The notes: generated by a model from the letters alone, not told the origin. Shown: positions 10,641-19,830, counted from the first letter of the stretch. The stretch is DNA of 27,500 bases from Actinidia chinensis (GCA_009663005.1 CM018904.1:9625219-9652718); one strand, 5' to 3'. Program-made: numbers and translations.

Positions 10641-12245
10641 GTCTTGTTTCTGAAGTTGGATATTATGCTTTATGTTGGGATTGGTGATACATTTTGATTC
10701 TTAATTGTTGCTGTTGAATGATTTAATTGGACGAATGCTGTTTTTAATATCTTGGCAACTTGTTTAGGGTGCCGAAGTTATTCTGTACGATGAAAAAAAA
10801 AAAAAAACAGGGTTCATTATCAGGTCAGCGAAACGGGTATGCTTTCTGGTTCCTTCAAATTTTATTGTGCCTCTTCACATTCCTGGTTAATCTACTTTTC
10901 ATATATTGGGATGTGATGAGAATTCTTAGTTTTTGGGACCATAACATGAATCACATGTTTTGTTTTTTAAGATAGTTGAAGCAAATAGTAACTTTGCATA
11001 ATATGATATTTTAAGCGGATTATCATGTCAAAATCCGTCGGGACATGCTTGATACTTTACTATTATGCTATATAAGAAGAGAGATGAGAATTACACTGCG
11101 CCCCGAGTCGTGTTTTTTTCGAAGTGAAACTGTTATAAGTCTACATTACTGCATCATTAAAGTGAAGATTTACACTTGGAGCTTAGTAGCCATAAACGTT
11201 TTGTGAGCGATTACCTCCTACTCAAGAAAACTTTATTGAACTTCATTGTTTGAAATAGCTTCAATATTTGAATTTGAGTTTTACATGTTCGTGTGTGAGT
11301 TAGAATTTTTGACATCTTTTACATTGCTTTACACACGTTTCGGATTTGGTACCATTAAGGCCAAGTCACAATATCTCTTCTTCTGGACATTCTTTTCGGT
11401 AATTGTGCAAAAAGGATTCTCAAACAAGCGCATTGTTGGAGGTAATTTTTGAGAAGTTGAGAAGAAAAAAAAAAGTTCAAAATTGAAAGTACAAAAAAAA
11501 GAGAGGAGTTGAAGTGTTATGCTATTAAGTTGGCATGTGTAGTTAGTTGCCAAATGCATATGTTGAGATCTATTAACCCACTTGATGCTCTTTATTTCTT
11601 GCTATTCTTTCACTTCACATGGCCTTAGATATCGGAATTGCATAATTCGCATTCTTGCCATGTAAAAGCCATCAATTCAAAATTCACAACTGGTACATTA
11701 ACGGTAAAACATTCATGCATGAAGCTATGCCAAGTCGATACACTGTACATCTTTGCATTTTTGAAATTGGATTGTTTATTAGAATTATTTTTAATACTCG
11801 TAAACGAGCAATTCCGTGAGAGGAGCTTGTGGTCTATCGTGAGAGTGTATGACTTGTGAGGCTTGAATCGAGGCTCATAGGTTGTTGTTAGGGATGCGTA
11901 ATGGTTGAAATTGTGGGGAACACGACTTACCACTTCACACTTGAATCTCTGTTTATATTGCACTTGACAGTTTGGGATAGGATTGCTTGAAAGATGATTG
12001 GGGTGATTTGAATTGCTTGCATTGTATTTTGTCAAAAAACTGTTGGTAAATTATTTTTGAATATTCCATGAGTGATATTTGTGGGTATCATCACTGGAAG
12101 CCCTCACGAGACACCACTCGTCCACTAGGGGAAACCTAGGGGTTTAAAAAGGGGCTGATGCATATGCTAAATGCATTCGGGACCTACAAAGAGAGATTAT
12201 CTTTTTGTTTTATCTTTTTATGATTTTGGTTATGGGACTAGCAAA
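10641..12245 (+). other. Non-coding 3' region of the Athila-like element
   Basis: 1.6 kb, AT-rich, without a convincing coding block in any frame; open frames here are short and shift-free only by chance. The end (12175-12245), T-rich and then GGGACTAGCAAAAGG, is a familiar lead-in to Athila polypurine tracts. Confidence 0.5.
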
Positions 12246-12261
12246 AGGTTGTTGGGGAGTG
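12246..12261 (+). other. Polypurine tract before LTR2
   Basis: AGGTTGTTGGGGAGTG lies directly upstream of LTR2, after ACTAGCAAA. It is a degraded purine tract at the place where plus-strand synthesis would start; its presence shows that LTR2 is a genuine 3' LTR of the first internal region. Confidence 0.6.
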
Positions 12262-12427
12262 TGTGATATGGACTGCATAATTGTTTTCTAGTCAAAGCAC
12301 TAGTTTAAATTGACCTAAAATTAGCCTTAGATTAGTTTAATTATGTTTTTTGTATCATATATTGCACTTATAAGCCATTTTTGAGTTCATTGTAGGTTTA
12401 TATTGATAAAGGCGAAAGAGTTGAAGC

Positions 12428-12435
12428 TATAAAAG
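12428..12435 (+). promoter_or_regulatory. Candidate TATA box of LTR2
   Basis: TATAAAAG sits in the same context (GAAGC before it) as the TATA-like site at 1221 in LTR1. Confidence 0.4.
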
Positions 12436-12478
12436 ATAGAATAGGAGTATGAAGAAAAGGAAGGTCAGATTACATTGA

Positions 12479-13110
12479 GCGTTCGAAACTACCAAGCCAA
12501 GGGGAAATCACGTTTCGAACCCTATGAAGAATCTGGGAATTTGTTGTGAAGTGACATTCGAAACGCACTGACCAAGAAGAATCTTGGCGTGTTGGAACGC
12601 ACAGAGGAAAAATTGATGAATACCGTTCGAATGCTCCTGCTTACAGTTTCGAAAAGGCGGAGAGTTGAATTAGAGAGTTCGAACGCTAATGCTCCAGTTC
12701 GAAAAAATGCGAGACTGAACAGTTGGGTTGGTTTTTGCCTAAACCGTTCGAACGGCTCCTGGAAGAAGGATTCTGTTTTTGGGGGTTTGTTTTTTGTTGT
12801 GCTTTTGTTGTTCTTCTTTTTTCTGTTCCTGTTGTCTTTTCCTGTGGGGTGCTTGTGGTTGGTTTGTTCTCTTTGGTGTGGTTTTTTTTTTTCCTTGTGG
12901 TTAGTTTTTTTTTTTTGTCTTTGTTTTGTTTTTTTTTTTTTCTCTTTTTTTTTTTTTTTGTTGTTTCTCCTCTCTTTTTTTTCTTTTTTTCTTGGGTTGT
13001 TTTTTTTTTTTATTTTTTTATGGCGTCCGAACCGCCAGAAGAAAAAAACAGTAGAGATTGTAATAAGCATTCTGAACTCCTCAATTGAAGAAGAAAGTGG
13101 AGTTCGAAAC
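12479..13110 (+). repeat. TTCGAA palindrome array in LTR2, split by an insertion
   Basis: The same array as in LTR1: copies or near-copies at about 12482, 12512, 12557, 12625, 12648, 12679, 12701 and 12749, then 13024 and 13102 after the T/G-rich block. Several palindromes have extra or lost single bases relative to LTR1. Confidence 0.75.
12775..13019. repeat. T/G-rich low-complexity insertion in LTR2
   Basis: About 245 bp, almost only T and G with scattered C on the plus strand, including runs of 9-12 T. It interrupts a stretch that is continuous in LTR1 (near 1560). It has no unit structure and no end repeats, which fits a sequencing or consensus artefact better than a mobile insert. It makes long lysine-rich or phenylalanine-rich open frames that are not genes. 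Confidence 0.8.
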
Positions 13111-13850
13111 GCAAGGCAAATCAGGGGAAGATTCCTAATCTGTTTAAGGACTCAGAATTTGGAAGTGCCGATATAATATCTCTTTATATCTTTTGGGACA
13201 GGAAGGACGTGATTTTTAGGGTTTTTCTCAGCCTCTTCAGTTAAGGTTTACAACGTCTTTCATTAGTCTTGTATAGTTTTACATTAAAGTCTGTGGTTTT
13301 AGATTAATTAAAAAGTTTTAGTCAGTCAATATGTTTCTCGTTTTTGGGTATCGATTTAAATATCTTGGTTTTATTATCTTTAGATTAGTTTTAAATTAGA
13401 ATGCATTCAATAATTTAGATATCTGTTACACCCTAGCCATGAGTGGCTAGTGTTCTTACATGGAAATCGTATTTGTGAAAAGTCAATCGGGAATCAGGAT
13501 GAACAATGGCGTAGTAAATAGAAGTAATTTATGTTCACGTTAGATCTTCTAGGAATTTTATTCTTAGTTCTTTACTATTCTTAAAATACTTTCGAAAAAT
13601 TGGGAGGTCCTATTATGTTCAATAAAATTTCGTGTTATTCTCTGGGATCGATGATGCACTACCATGACTATTAACAACCAGATTTATATACTTCGAAAAA
13701 ACTTAGGGGTCCTATTAGTTTGAATAATATTTTTGTGATGCGAAGCGATTGATGATGCACTCCTTTGATCATAACAAACAGATTTATTTAGAGGTGAAGT
13801 ATCGTAAGTCAAAGAATGTTTGGTTTTTAAAGTAAATTTTCGGAATCTAA

Positions 13851-13875
13851 GGGGGGGGGGGGGGGGGGGGGGGGG
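13851..13875. repeat. Run of 25 G
   Basis: Inserted between ATCTAA and AAAAACTCCAGAATAG. The same place in LTR1 (about 2340-2350) reads ATCTCAAGACTCCAGAATAG with no G-run. Probably a base-calling or consensus artefact. Confidence 0.85.
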
Positions 13876-14235
13876 AAAAACTCCAGAATAGTCGAGGATT
13901 TGAGTTATAATACGATTGTCATTAGGATTCGAGAAAACTCGTTGACTGGATCAATCGATTATGGAGTTCCTTCATTACAGTTAAATCCGTTTTTATTTTT
14001 GTTATTAAATTAGTTCAAACTAATCACAAATCCAAAATTAATTCTTTTAATTTTTAATTTTTGAACATAAAGTAGTCTTTAGTTAGGATGCATGTAGTGT
14101 TGTTGGTCATCTTGTTATCACCTTGGAATGTTCTTTGTGGGGGATCGATAACTGACTTCGATTTTTAACTACTTCGGCGACCGTACATGCGGTAAAGCTA
14201 TAAAGGAATTCACTTCTGAGAGCGAATTAAGTTTT

Positions 14236-14253
14236 TGGCGCGTGTGCAGTGGG
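14236..14253 (+). other. Decayed second primer binding site
   Basis: TGGCGCGTGTGCAGTGGG lies in exactly the place of the 2709 site, with the same TTTT lead-in. It differs from the Asp-tRNA-type site at several bases and would prime poorly if the reading is right. Confidence 0.7.
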
Positions 14254-14529
14254 AAAACATACATTCGCACAAGGGACCGCAAGAGGCGTGTAGAACACGA
14301 AACCTCGTCTGGCTAACTTCAGTGGATTGTTCAGCAACCATCGACTACAAAGGAAATCTACAGCCAAGGATCTGGGTAAAACATTGTTTCCACTCTTGTT
14401 TGTGTTTAGTTTTTAGGAATATTTATTTTTATTTTTTTAGGGGTCAGGCATTAATTGTAGATGGAGGCGGATTTTAGAGTTGATATGCTCCGTGTGCTAT
14501 TTGCTTGTATCGTTGGTTTTTCTTTTTGC

Positions 14530-14561
<32 letters not shown>

Positions 14562-14669
14562 CTGATTAACTGTTGGAATCGGTGCTGATATAAACTGTGG
14601 AATTGTGTAGATCGGTTGGTTAAATACGTCTTACGTGTGCATTGGCCTTTGTATTTTCCTCATACTTTA

Positions 14670-14707
<38 letters not shown>

Positions 14708-14717
14708 ACGCAATTTA

Positions 14718-14749
<32 letters not shown>

Positions 14750-14854
14750 GGGGTCTAGTCCAATAGACATACCACGTTTTCCTGATATTAACATTGAACC
14801 ATCCACATGGTCATCACGAACAAGATCCTGGGGACAGTTAGGTGGGGCAACAAA
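14254..14854 (+). other. Leader of the second internal region
   Basis: Repeat of 2727-3356 with many small indels. No coding block is recognised. Confidence 0.65.
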
Positions 14855-16320
14855 ATGGGGAACACGGATTTGATAGGGAAGTAGAAAGACGTGATCATCA
14901 GTAATGCTGGGGAAGTCGAACCCAAACCTCCGTACCATGTAGGGATTACATGAATTCCGCAAGGCAAACACCCATCTCTGCTATAGTACTTCCCCCACAT
15001 CATAACCACGTAATCTCAGATCGGGAATGCTCAAGCTTTGCCACATTTTAACGGTTGGAGTCTGAGAGACTACACCGCATTTGTAAAGATTTTGAGGATG
15101 CTGTTCGATCTTTCAAGACAATTCATGTCTTAGGTGAGGTTTTTACTTTCTAAAACTGTTCCCATTCACTCTAACGGAAAGCAAAATCTGTTTAATAAAT
15201 AAATCTTTGAGACCTAGGTCATTTGACTCATGGAATGCAATGGAGGGGAGTTCTTAAAAAATATTTCCTGAAAATCGTATGAGGCACTACGTCGTGCATC
15301 TCTCACCTCATTTTGGTGCCAAATGTGGGCGAGGTTTTCTTCCAAGCTTGGGATAGATTCAAGGATTTACTAAAGCATGCCCTCTCATAATTTTCCCCCA
15401 TGGCACACGATCATATCTTTTATTCTGTCATTGTTGCAACAATGAAAGATTTTGTCGAGTCCATGTGTGCGGGAAGTTGTCCCAAAAAAGAATCATGAGC
15501 AAGCATTTGAGTATTTTGATTACCTAGCTAACTTGTCAAGTGATTGGTGTGCACAGAACCATCAATGTGAATAAATCTTCCCTTTCCACACGCATGTAGG
15601 TGTTAAATATAAATGTGGGGATTAAAAGATGAAGTTAATGCGAAACTCACGGCACTTCGAGACAAGTGGAGCTGTAGCACATGCTAAGAGCGCTACAAGT
15701 CTTACAAATGAGTTTCAAGTATGTGTGTCTTGTGTGATACAATTGGACCATGCACTGATGTGGGTCCAATTGTAGCGGGGGGAAGAGGCACGTGTGGACA
15801 AGTTAATGTGTTTGGTAGGCCAATTTCAAGGAATAGGGGTAATCCTTATTCAATACGTATAATCCTGGTGAGAAGAAATCACCATAAACTTGGGGTCGGC
15901 GACAAGAGGGGCAACAGAACATGCAAAATTTTTCTCAAAATGCCCAAAATTTTTAATCCCAAAACAACCATCCTATGCACCACATCCCATTACCCTACCA
16001 GCTGTAGCACCACAATCACAACCTATGCCTATTCTGCGCCAACAAGCGCCACCACCTGACCACATAACATGTAAAATATCAACTTCCACACAGAGGAATG
16101 AGGATAATGAGATTTGCACACGGAAAGTCACAAATCTTGAGCAATCATCATGATTTGAGAAAACATATGGGAAAAATGAATTCTATACTTGAGAATCTCG
16201 TAATTTCACAAACCAATGCAAGGGCGATTTCCCGCACCAACCTCAGCAAAATCCTAAGCCTGCAAATTGGCATTGAGGAAACACATGAGCAAGCCAGGCC
16301 AATCACTTGCCATGAGGAAA
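14855..16320 (+). pseudogene. gag: Athila-like gag, second copy, with zinc-knuckle region, truncated
   Basis: Homologous to 3357-4440 but keeping about 410 bp lost there. The core domain pieces are seen at 15080-15480: LKDFEDA-like, W..FKDLL and FVESMCAGS. Then comes a stretch reading KDEVNAKLTALRDKW (about 15627-15670), and CVLCDTIGPCTDVGP (about 15724-15768), a decayed C-C-H-C zinc knuckle without its histidine and last cysteine in frame. The block NPYSIRIILVRRNHHKLG (about 15842-15895) is a frameshifted form of an NPYSNTYN-like segment typical of Athila gag. A glutamine/proline-rich tail follows. The copy ends at about 16320, where sequence changes to a Tekay-like LTR. Confidence 0.75.
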
Positions 16321-16610
16321 CCACACTCACTCACACACTCTAGGTGGCATGCACACATTCAGGCACCTCACAAATAATCGTAATAAGATAATTAGTCATT
16401 TGCTTAAAATAATCTAAATATGATGATAAGCTAATTAATCATGGATCAACATAATTAAGTTACCACTTAATCATACTTAAAAATATAAAATCTCACCTAA
16501 CTCACAAACATTAATTAAAAACATGCTAATCACGCACCTCGATAGTTAAATACCTTAAATATAAGCATGAAATCAAGCTATATGATGTTAAGAGGGTTAG
16601 GGTCTCAACA
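16321..16610 (-). repeat. Partial 3' LTR of Tekay-like element, right copy
   Basis: It matches 600-913 (for example the AATTAATCATGGATCAACATAA stretch) and starts on the minus strand TGTTGAGACCCTAACCC. Similarity begins abruptly in the ACTCACTCACACACTC tract where the Athila-like gag ends. Confidence 0.8.
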
Positions 16611-16626
16611 ACTCTCCAAGTCTTAA
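16611..16626 (-). other. Polypurine tract of Tekay-like element, right copy
   Basis: The minus strand reads AAGACTTGGAGAGT before the LTR start; it is the equivalent of 914-930. Confidence 0.5.
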
Positions 16627-16830
16627 AGAATTTTCATCTGAAAATTCTAAATACCTTATGGTAGAAAGAAGTATGGATATTGTCCCAGCATTAATTCCTC
16701 ACTTTCCCATGTAAATCTCTACCGTACTAATGGCTCTCAAAGAACTTTCACCAATGATATCACTTTAGTTGGAAGAATTTACACATGTTTCCTCATCCTA
16801 ACTTCAATCATCTGCTAATGTCCACGGTGT
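16627..16830 (-). pseudogene. Chromodomain end of Tekay-like pol, uninterrupted copy
   Basis: On the minus strand KVISLVKVL (about 16745-16771) leads, after a few broken codons, to FTWESEE (about 16700), as in Tekay/Del integrase tails. This is the empty version of the site broken at 1069: the GATATC next to LTR1 is here inside KVIS, followed by undisturbed sequence. Frameshifts remain between the two blocks. Confidence 0.7.
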
Positions 16831-17900
16831 TGGCACCCAATACATGGACGGATTTTCTTACATTTTTTGTAAACGTAAACACATGAAATAAATATGTAAG
16901 CTGGACATTTTTGGGTGGGGATGGTAGTCCAAATATAAGTTGCCGTGCCAACTCTCTCCATTATGATATACGAAACAAGTATCTTGGATTGCAAATTTCC
17001 TTTCTCCAAATCGCAGCACCCCTTTCCATGGAGAAACAGTTTTCAAGAATACTGATTCCACCTCGAATTCAAGTTCCACATCGACAATTATCGGCATAAT
17101 TGTTTTGTCTACTTTGTGCAACCTTTAAATGTTGGACTATTTTGATTTTCACTGTGGTGTCTTAGATCATTTCTGGCACTAATAAATGTCTTTCACCCAA
17201 TTCAATCTAACATACCGGAGTCCTACACCTCCTACCACACAAAGTCTTAAATGGTGCCATTCCCATGCTAGTTTGATAACTATTATTATAAGAAAATTCT
17301 ATTAAGACAATGTAATCACCCCAATTACCTTTGAAATCAAGCATACAGACCCTTAACATATCATCTAAAGTTTGAATAGTTTGCTCAAGTTATGCATCTA
17401 TTTGAGGATGAAAAGTCGTGCTAAATTTCAATGTTGTGCCCATAGCTTGTTGGAGACTTGGCCAAAATCTAGAAGTAAACCTTGGATCCCTGTACGAAAT
17501 AATAGATATTAATGCTCCATGCAATCTCATAATCTTATTCACATATAGTTTTGCATATCTATCAAGTGTATAAGTCGTCTTCACTAGAAAAAAATGAGCT
17601 GACTTAATCAGTCTATTAACAATTACCCAAATAGAATCAAAACCATTAGGAGTTTTTTGAAGTCCCACCACAAAATCCATGGTTATATGTTCCCATTTTC
17701 ACTATGGAATCGGAAGAGGTTTCAACAAACCTGCCAGTATTTGATGTTCAGCTTTCACTTATTGACAAGTTAATCATTTTGTCACAAATTTTGCAATGTC
17801 TTTCTTCATACCTGGACACCAATAAATTTCTCAAAGATTCCTATACATCTTTATACTCCCCAGATTCAAAGCATATAGTGACTAATGTGCTTCTTCCAGA
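16831..17900 (-). pseudogene. Tekay-like integrase, mostly open frame but mutated
   Basis: The zinc-finger part (17900-17710) shows EEAH, then NLGS where HPGS is usual, and LTCQ.VKAEHQ. The core reads WEHITMDFVVGLQ (about 17695-17657), SIWVIVNRLIKSAHF and IISYRDPRFTSRFWPSLQQA. The second catalytic aspartate (SDRDPRF in relatives) is tyrosine. After FHPQIDA an in-frame TAA replaces the usual glutamine codon, then LEQTIQTLDDML and FSYNNSYQTSMGMAPF continue in the same frame to about 17220. A C-terminal part follows at 17120-16860 (ESVFLKTVSPWKGVLRFG). It is inactive through point changes, with very few indels, unlike the neighbouring elements. Confidence 0.85.
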
Positions 17901-18235
17901 ATTTCATTCTTTAACATTGGGTCATTCGATATACAAAACTGATTTCCATACATAAAAGTATCATCATCAAGTAGGGAAAAATCAGTGCTCACCTTATCAG
18001 CCACTTGTTGTCTAATCTTTTTCAATTGTTCATCTTGCATTTGAAATTCCTGAATTCGGTCAAGCAATAAAGATCTCATTTGGAAATGAGGTAACATGAC
18101 ATATGTACTTTGTTGTTCAAACTCCCCTCCCAAGATGATCATCCTGGCACACAATTCTGCCCGATGACACTTGATACAAGCTAATCTTTCCTCAGACTTC
18201 TGACTCAAAGCGTCAGCCATCACATTAGAGAATAA
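17901..18235 (-). pseudogene. Tekay-like RNase H end and linker to integrase
   Basis: The minus strand opens MMADALSQKSEERL, the conserved end of RNase H (ADALSRK in relatives), at about 18223. It continues in one frame for 113 codons to ...NDPMLKNEILEEAH at the start of the integrase zinc finger. Just upstream the expected HPGKANV sequence is absent and unrelated gag sequence begins on the other strand, so 18228-18236 is a breakpoint. Confidence 0.8.
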
Positions 18236-18655
18236 GAGTGCTCATCTCCATGTTAAAAATTTTGAGGAGTTAGTTGCTACTTTTCTAAATCCTGGATAAA
18301 ACGAGAAGATAACCCTTTCGAAGCTTTTTCCTTTTGTCTGAAGGAAAAGGCTAAAATTTGGCTCAACTCCCTCAAACCCCAATCTTTAGATACCTGGGCT
18401 AATTTACAAGCAGAGTTTTTTAAGAAATTATTTTCCATGCATAAAATAGTAGCTTTAAGGAAAGCTATTCAAAAATTTTCTGCCTAAAAAATAATGAGCC
18501 ATTTTGGTAAAAGCTGGAAAGGAACGTTACAAAGGCTATTCTTGAAGATCCGTACCACATCAAGGGCCTTCGAAATATGCGGATTGTAAATTTTTTCTAT
18601 GAAGGCATTTCCCTTAAATTGCCATTCGTTGATTAGGATGTGTAATGGAGACTTT
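18236..18655 (+). pseudogene. gag: Orphan gag fragment, Athila/Tat type
   Basis: HLHVKNFEELVATFLNPG (about 18250-18300) is followed by an open stretch at 18311-18487 reading NPFEAFSFCLKEKAKIWLNSL, then ..LQAEFFKKLF, the core of the plant retrotransposon gag domain. A further piece reading MRIVNFFYEGISLKLPF (about 18580-18630) is the next conserved block. It differs from the gag copies at 3357 and 14855, so it comes from another element. It is joined at 18236 to a minus-strand Tekay-like pol and at 18690 to LTR A. No LTR or pol of its own is visible. Confidence 0.75.
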
Positions 18656-18690
18656 TAAAACAAAGACTCGGATGAGGCCTATATTGCTTT
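18656..18690. other. Unassigned 35 bp before LTR A
   Basis: A short stretch between the orphan gag and LTR A with no match to other parts of the window. It would be the target flank of the Tekay-like insertion. The right flank needed to test for a target-site duplication is not in the window. Confidence 0.4.
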
Positions 18691-18844
18691 TGTAACCCCC
18701 GATCCGAAAATCCATAAATCGTAAGGAGTACGACGTGACGCCAATAAGTAACGTAATTAGAGACTCTTAAGAGTCAAAAAGGGACCAAAATAAGTTAGAG
18801 TAATTCAAGACTTTAAGATATAAGTTTTCGCCAGTTTTTCTCTT

Positions 18845-19035
18845 GGCATTGGAACGTCCATATGGGAGTCGAACGCTGAGGTCAAAATACAATTCCTAAA
18901 GTCTCTATGTTTCGAACTGTAAGCAAGAGAGTTCGAAACGCCAGATCAAAAAATTCCTTTTAGAGTTCGAACGCCTAAAGGACGTTCGGAAATCTAAAGT
19001 AATTCGACTGCCTAAAGGACTGTTCGAACGCCAAC
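18845..19035 (+). repeat. TTCGAA module in LTR A
   Basis: TTCGAA or near-variants at about 18867, 18911, 18932, 18966 and 19023. Order and spacing match LTR B and, on the opposite strand, the Athila-like LTR arrays. Confidence 0.75.
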
Positions 19036-19119
19036 AGTAAAAAGACAAGAAAAAGGGAACACCAGAGTTACAATGGGGAAGGAAGCCACATGAGGATGAT
19101 TTCCATTTGTCTCAGCAAA

Positions 19120-19125
19120 TATATA
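19120..19125 (+). promoter_or_regulatory. Candidate TATA box of LTR A with downstream GA tract
   Basis: TATATA followed by CACAC repeats and a GA-rich tract (19163-19215). The same arrangement occurs in LTR B at 24305. Confidence 0.35.
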
Positions 19126-19316
19126 CACATCATTCACACTCCACCACACACACCCCTACGGATGAGAGAGAGAAGAAGAGAAAAAGAAGAAGAAGAAAGA
19201 AGGAAAAAAAAAAGAACTTGGGAAGTTCAATTCTTGCCATTTGAAGATCAAAGCTCAAAATTAAGCAAGGTAGACACCTTTTTAAAATACTTAATTGAAG
19301 CATATGTAAAGTTTTG

Positions 19317-19830
19317 GAACTCTCATGATATGTCAATCACATTGTGTCGACGGAATCTCGAAGGCGAGAAGATTTGAAGCTGGATTAAAGGAACATCAAG
19401 AATAAGGTGAAAATATTGCGGTTACATACTCATAGGAGGTTCTCTGCAGCCCTAATTGTTGAGGAATCCTGAATGAAGATGTCTTCAAAATTCCGCAAAA
19501 ATCGAAAAAGAAGATGATTCGGAGAAATGTGCGTAGAGGACAAAGTTCAAAAGATAGAGTAAGATCGTCAAGTGGGAATCATCAGCCAGCAAAAAATATA
19601 GTGAGTCAAGGAAGTAGATAGATCAAATGAGTTGCCTATATGTCGAACTTGTCAGAAAAAGCATTGGGGTGCGTGTCGCAATGGGAAGTAGAGCTTGTAT
19701 GGGATGTGGCCAAAGAAGGGCCCACCAGGATTAGATATTGTCCTATGAAAGTAAAATTAAGGAAGCGGGGACATCGGCATCAGCCTCACTACAGCAGTCT
19801 CCAGTTAAAAGGAGAGAAATAATTAGCACG
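19317..19830 (+). pseudogene. gag: Tekay-like gag C-terminal part with zinc knuckle
   Basis: Homologous to 26370-26900. It contains a CRTCQ piece (19641-19655) and a knuckle-like stretch CMGCG...AH (19696-19730) ending in a TGTCC that would give the last cysteine after a frameshift, i.e. the C-x2-C-x4-H-x4-C RNA-binding motif of gag. The N-terminal gag domain is gone through the LTR-gag deletion at 19316. Many indels against the second copy. Confidence 0.75.

Larger units (their letters stand above)
12262..14230 (+). repeat. Athila-like LTR2, central LTR
   Basis: It matches LTR1 (1070-2703) end to end and starts TGTGATATGGACTGC after the polypurine tract. It is longer (about 1.97 kb) mainly because of a T/G-rich block (12775-13019) and a run of 25 G (13851-13875), both absent from LTR1. 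Similarity to LTR1 does not stop at the LTR end but continues through primer site, leader and gag. So this LTR is the 3' LTR of one internal region and also the 5' LTR of a second. Confidence 0.85.
1070..16320 (+). mobile_element. Athila-like LTR retrotransposon, LTR-internal-LTR-partial internal
   Basis: The order is LTR1, Asp-tRNA-type primer site, leader, gag, protease, RT, RNase H, integrase, long post-pol region, polypurine tract, LTR2, second primer site, second leader and second gag. Protease-RT-RNaseH-integrase is the Ty3/gypsy order, and there is no chromodomain. The primer site and the polypurine context (ACTAGCAAAAG ending in TTGGGGAGTG) are those of the Athila group. LTR1 to LTR2 spans about 13 kb, a normal size for Athila. 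The second internal part stops in gag at about 16320 by joining a Tekay-like LTR. No target-site duplication can be tested because the true right end is absent. All coding parts are broken. Confidence 0.85.
16321..18235 (-). mobile_element. Tekay-like Ty3/gypsy element, 3' half, minus strand
   Basis: Read right to left: end of RNase H (18235), linker, integrase zinc finger and core, integrase C-terminus, chromodomain, polypurine tract, and the first 290 bp of the 3' LTR, ending in a CA/ACTC tract at 16321. The chromodomain and primer/LTR features place it in the Tekay/Del chromovirus group. Both ends are broken: RT and gag are missing at 18235, and most of the LTR at 16321. It is better preserved than the other elements here. 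The left flank (1-1069) is a second copy of the same 3' end. Confidence 0.8.
18691..19316 (+). repeat. Tekay-like LTR A, 3' part deleted
   Basis: It starts TGTAACCCCCGATCCG and matches LTR B from 23693 to about 24513, except for about 150 bp present only in LTR B (about 24060-24225). After GTAAAGTTTTGGAA the sequence jumps to gag sequence that in the second copy lies at about 26370. The remaining LTR, the primer site and the front of gag (about 1.85 kb) are missing. Confidence 0.8.

Noticed and set aside
11625..12035. 136-codon open frame on the minus strand
   Set aside because: It lies in the 3' non-coding part of the Athila-like element, opposite to its transcription, has no recognisable motif, and overlaps a plus-strand open frame equally without motifs.
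12522..13176. Long open frames on both strands (up to 195 codons), lysine-rich on minus and phenylalanine-rich on plus
   Set aside because: They exist only because of the T/G-rich block at 12775-13019 inside an LTR; composition is the translation of homopolymers and LTR1 has no equivalent.
15721..16059. 112-codon open frame considered as a separate small gene
   Set aside because: It is the knuckle-containing C-terminal part of gag in the second Athila-like copy, read in a mix of correct and shifted frames.
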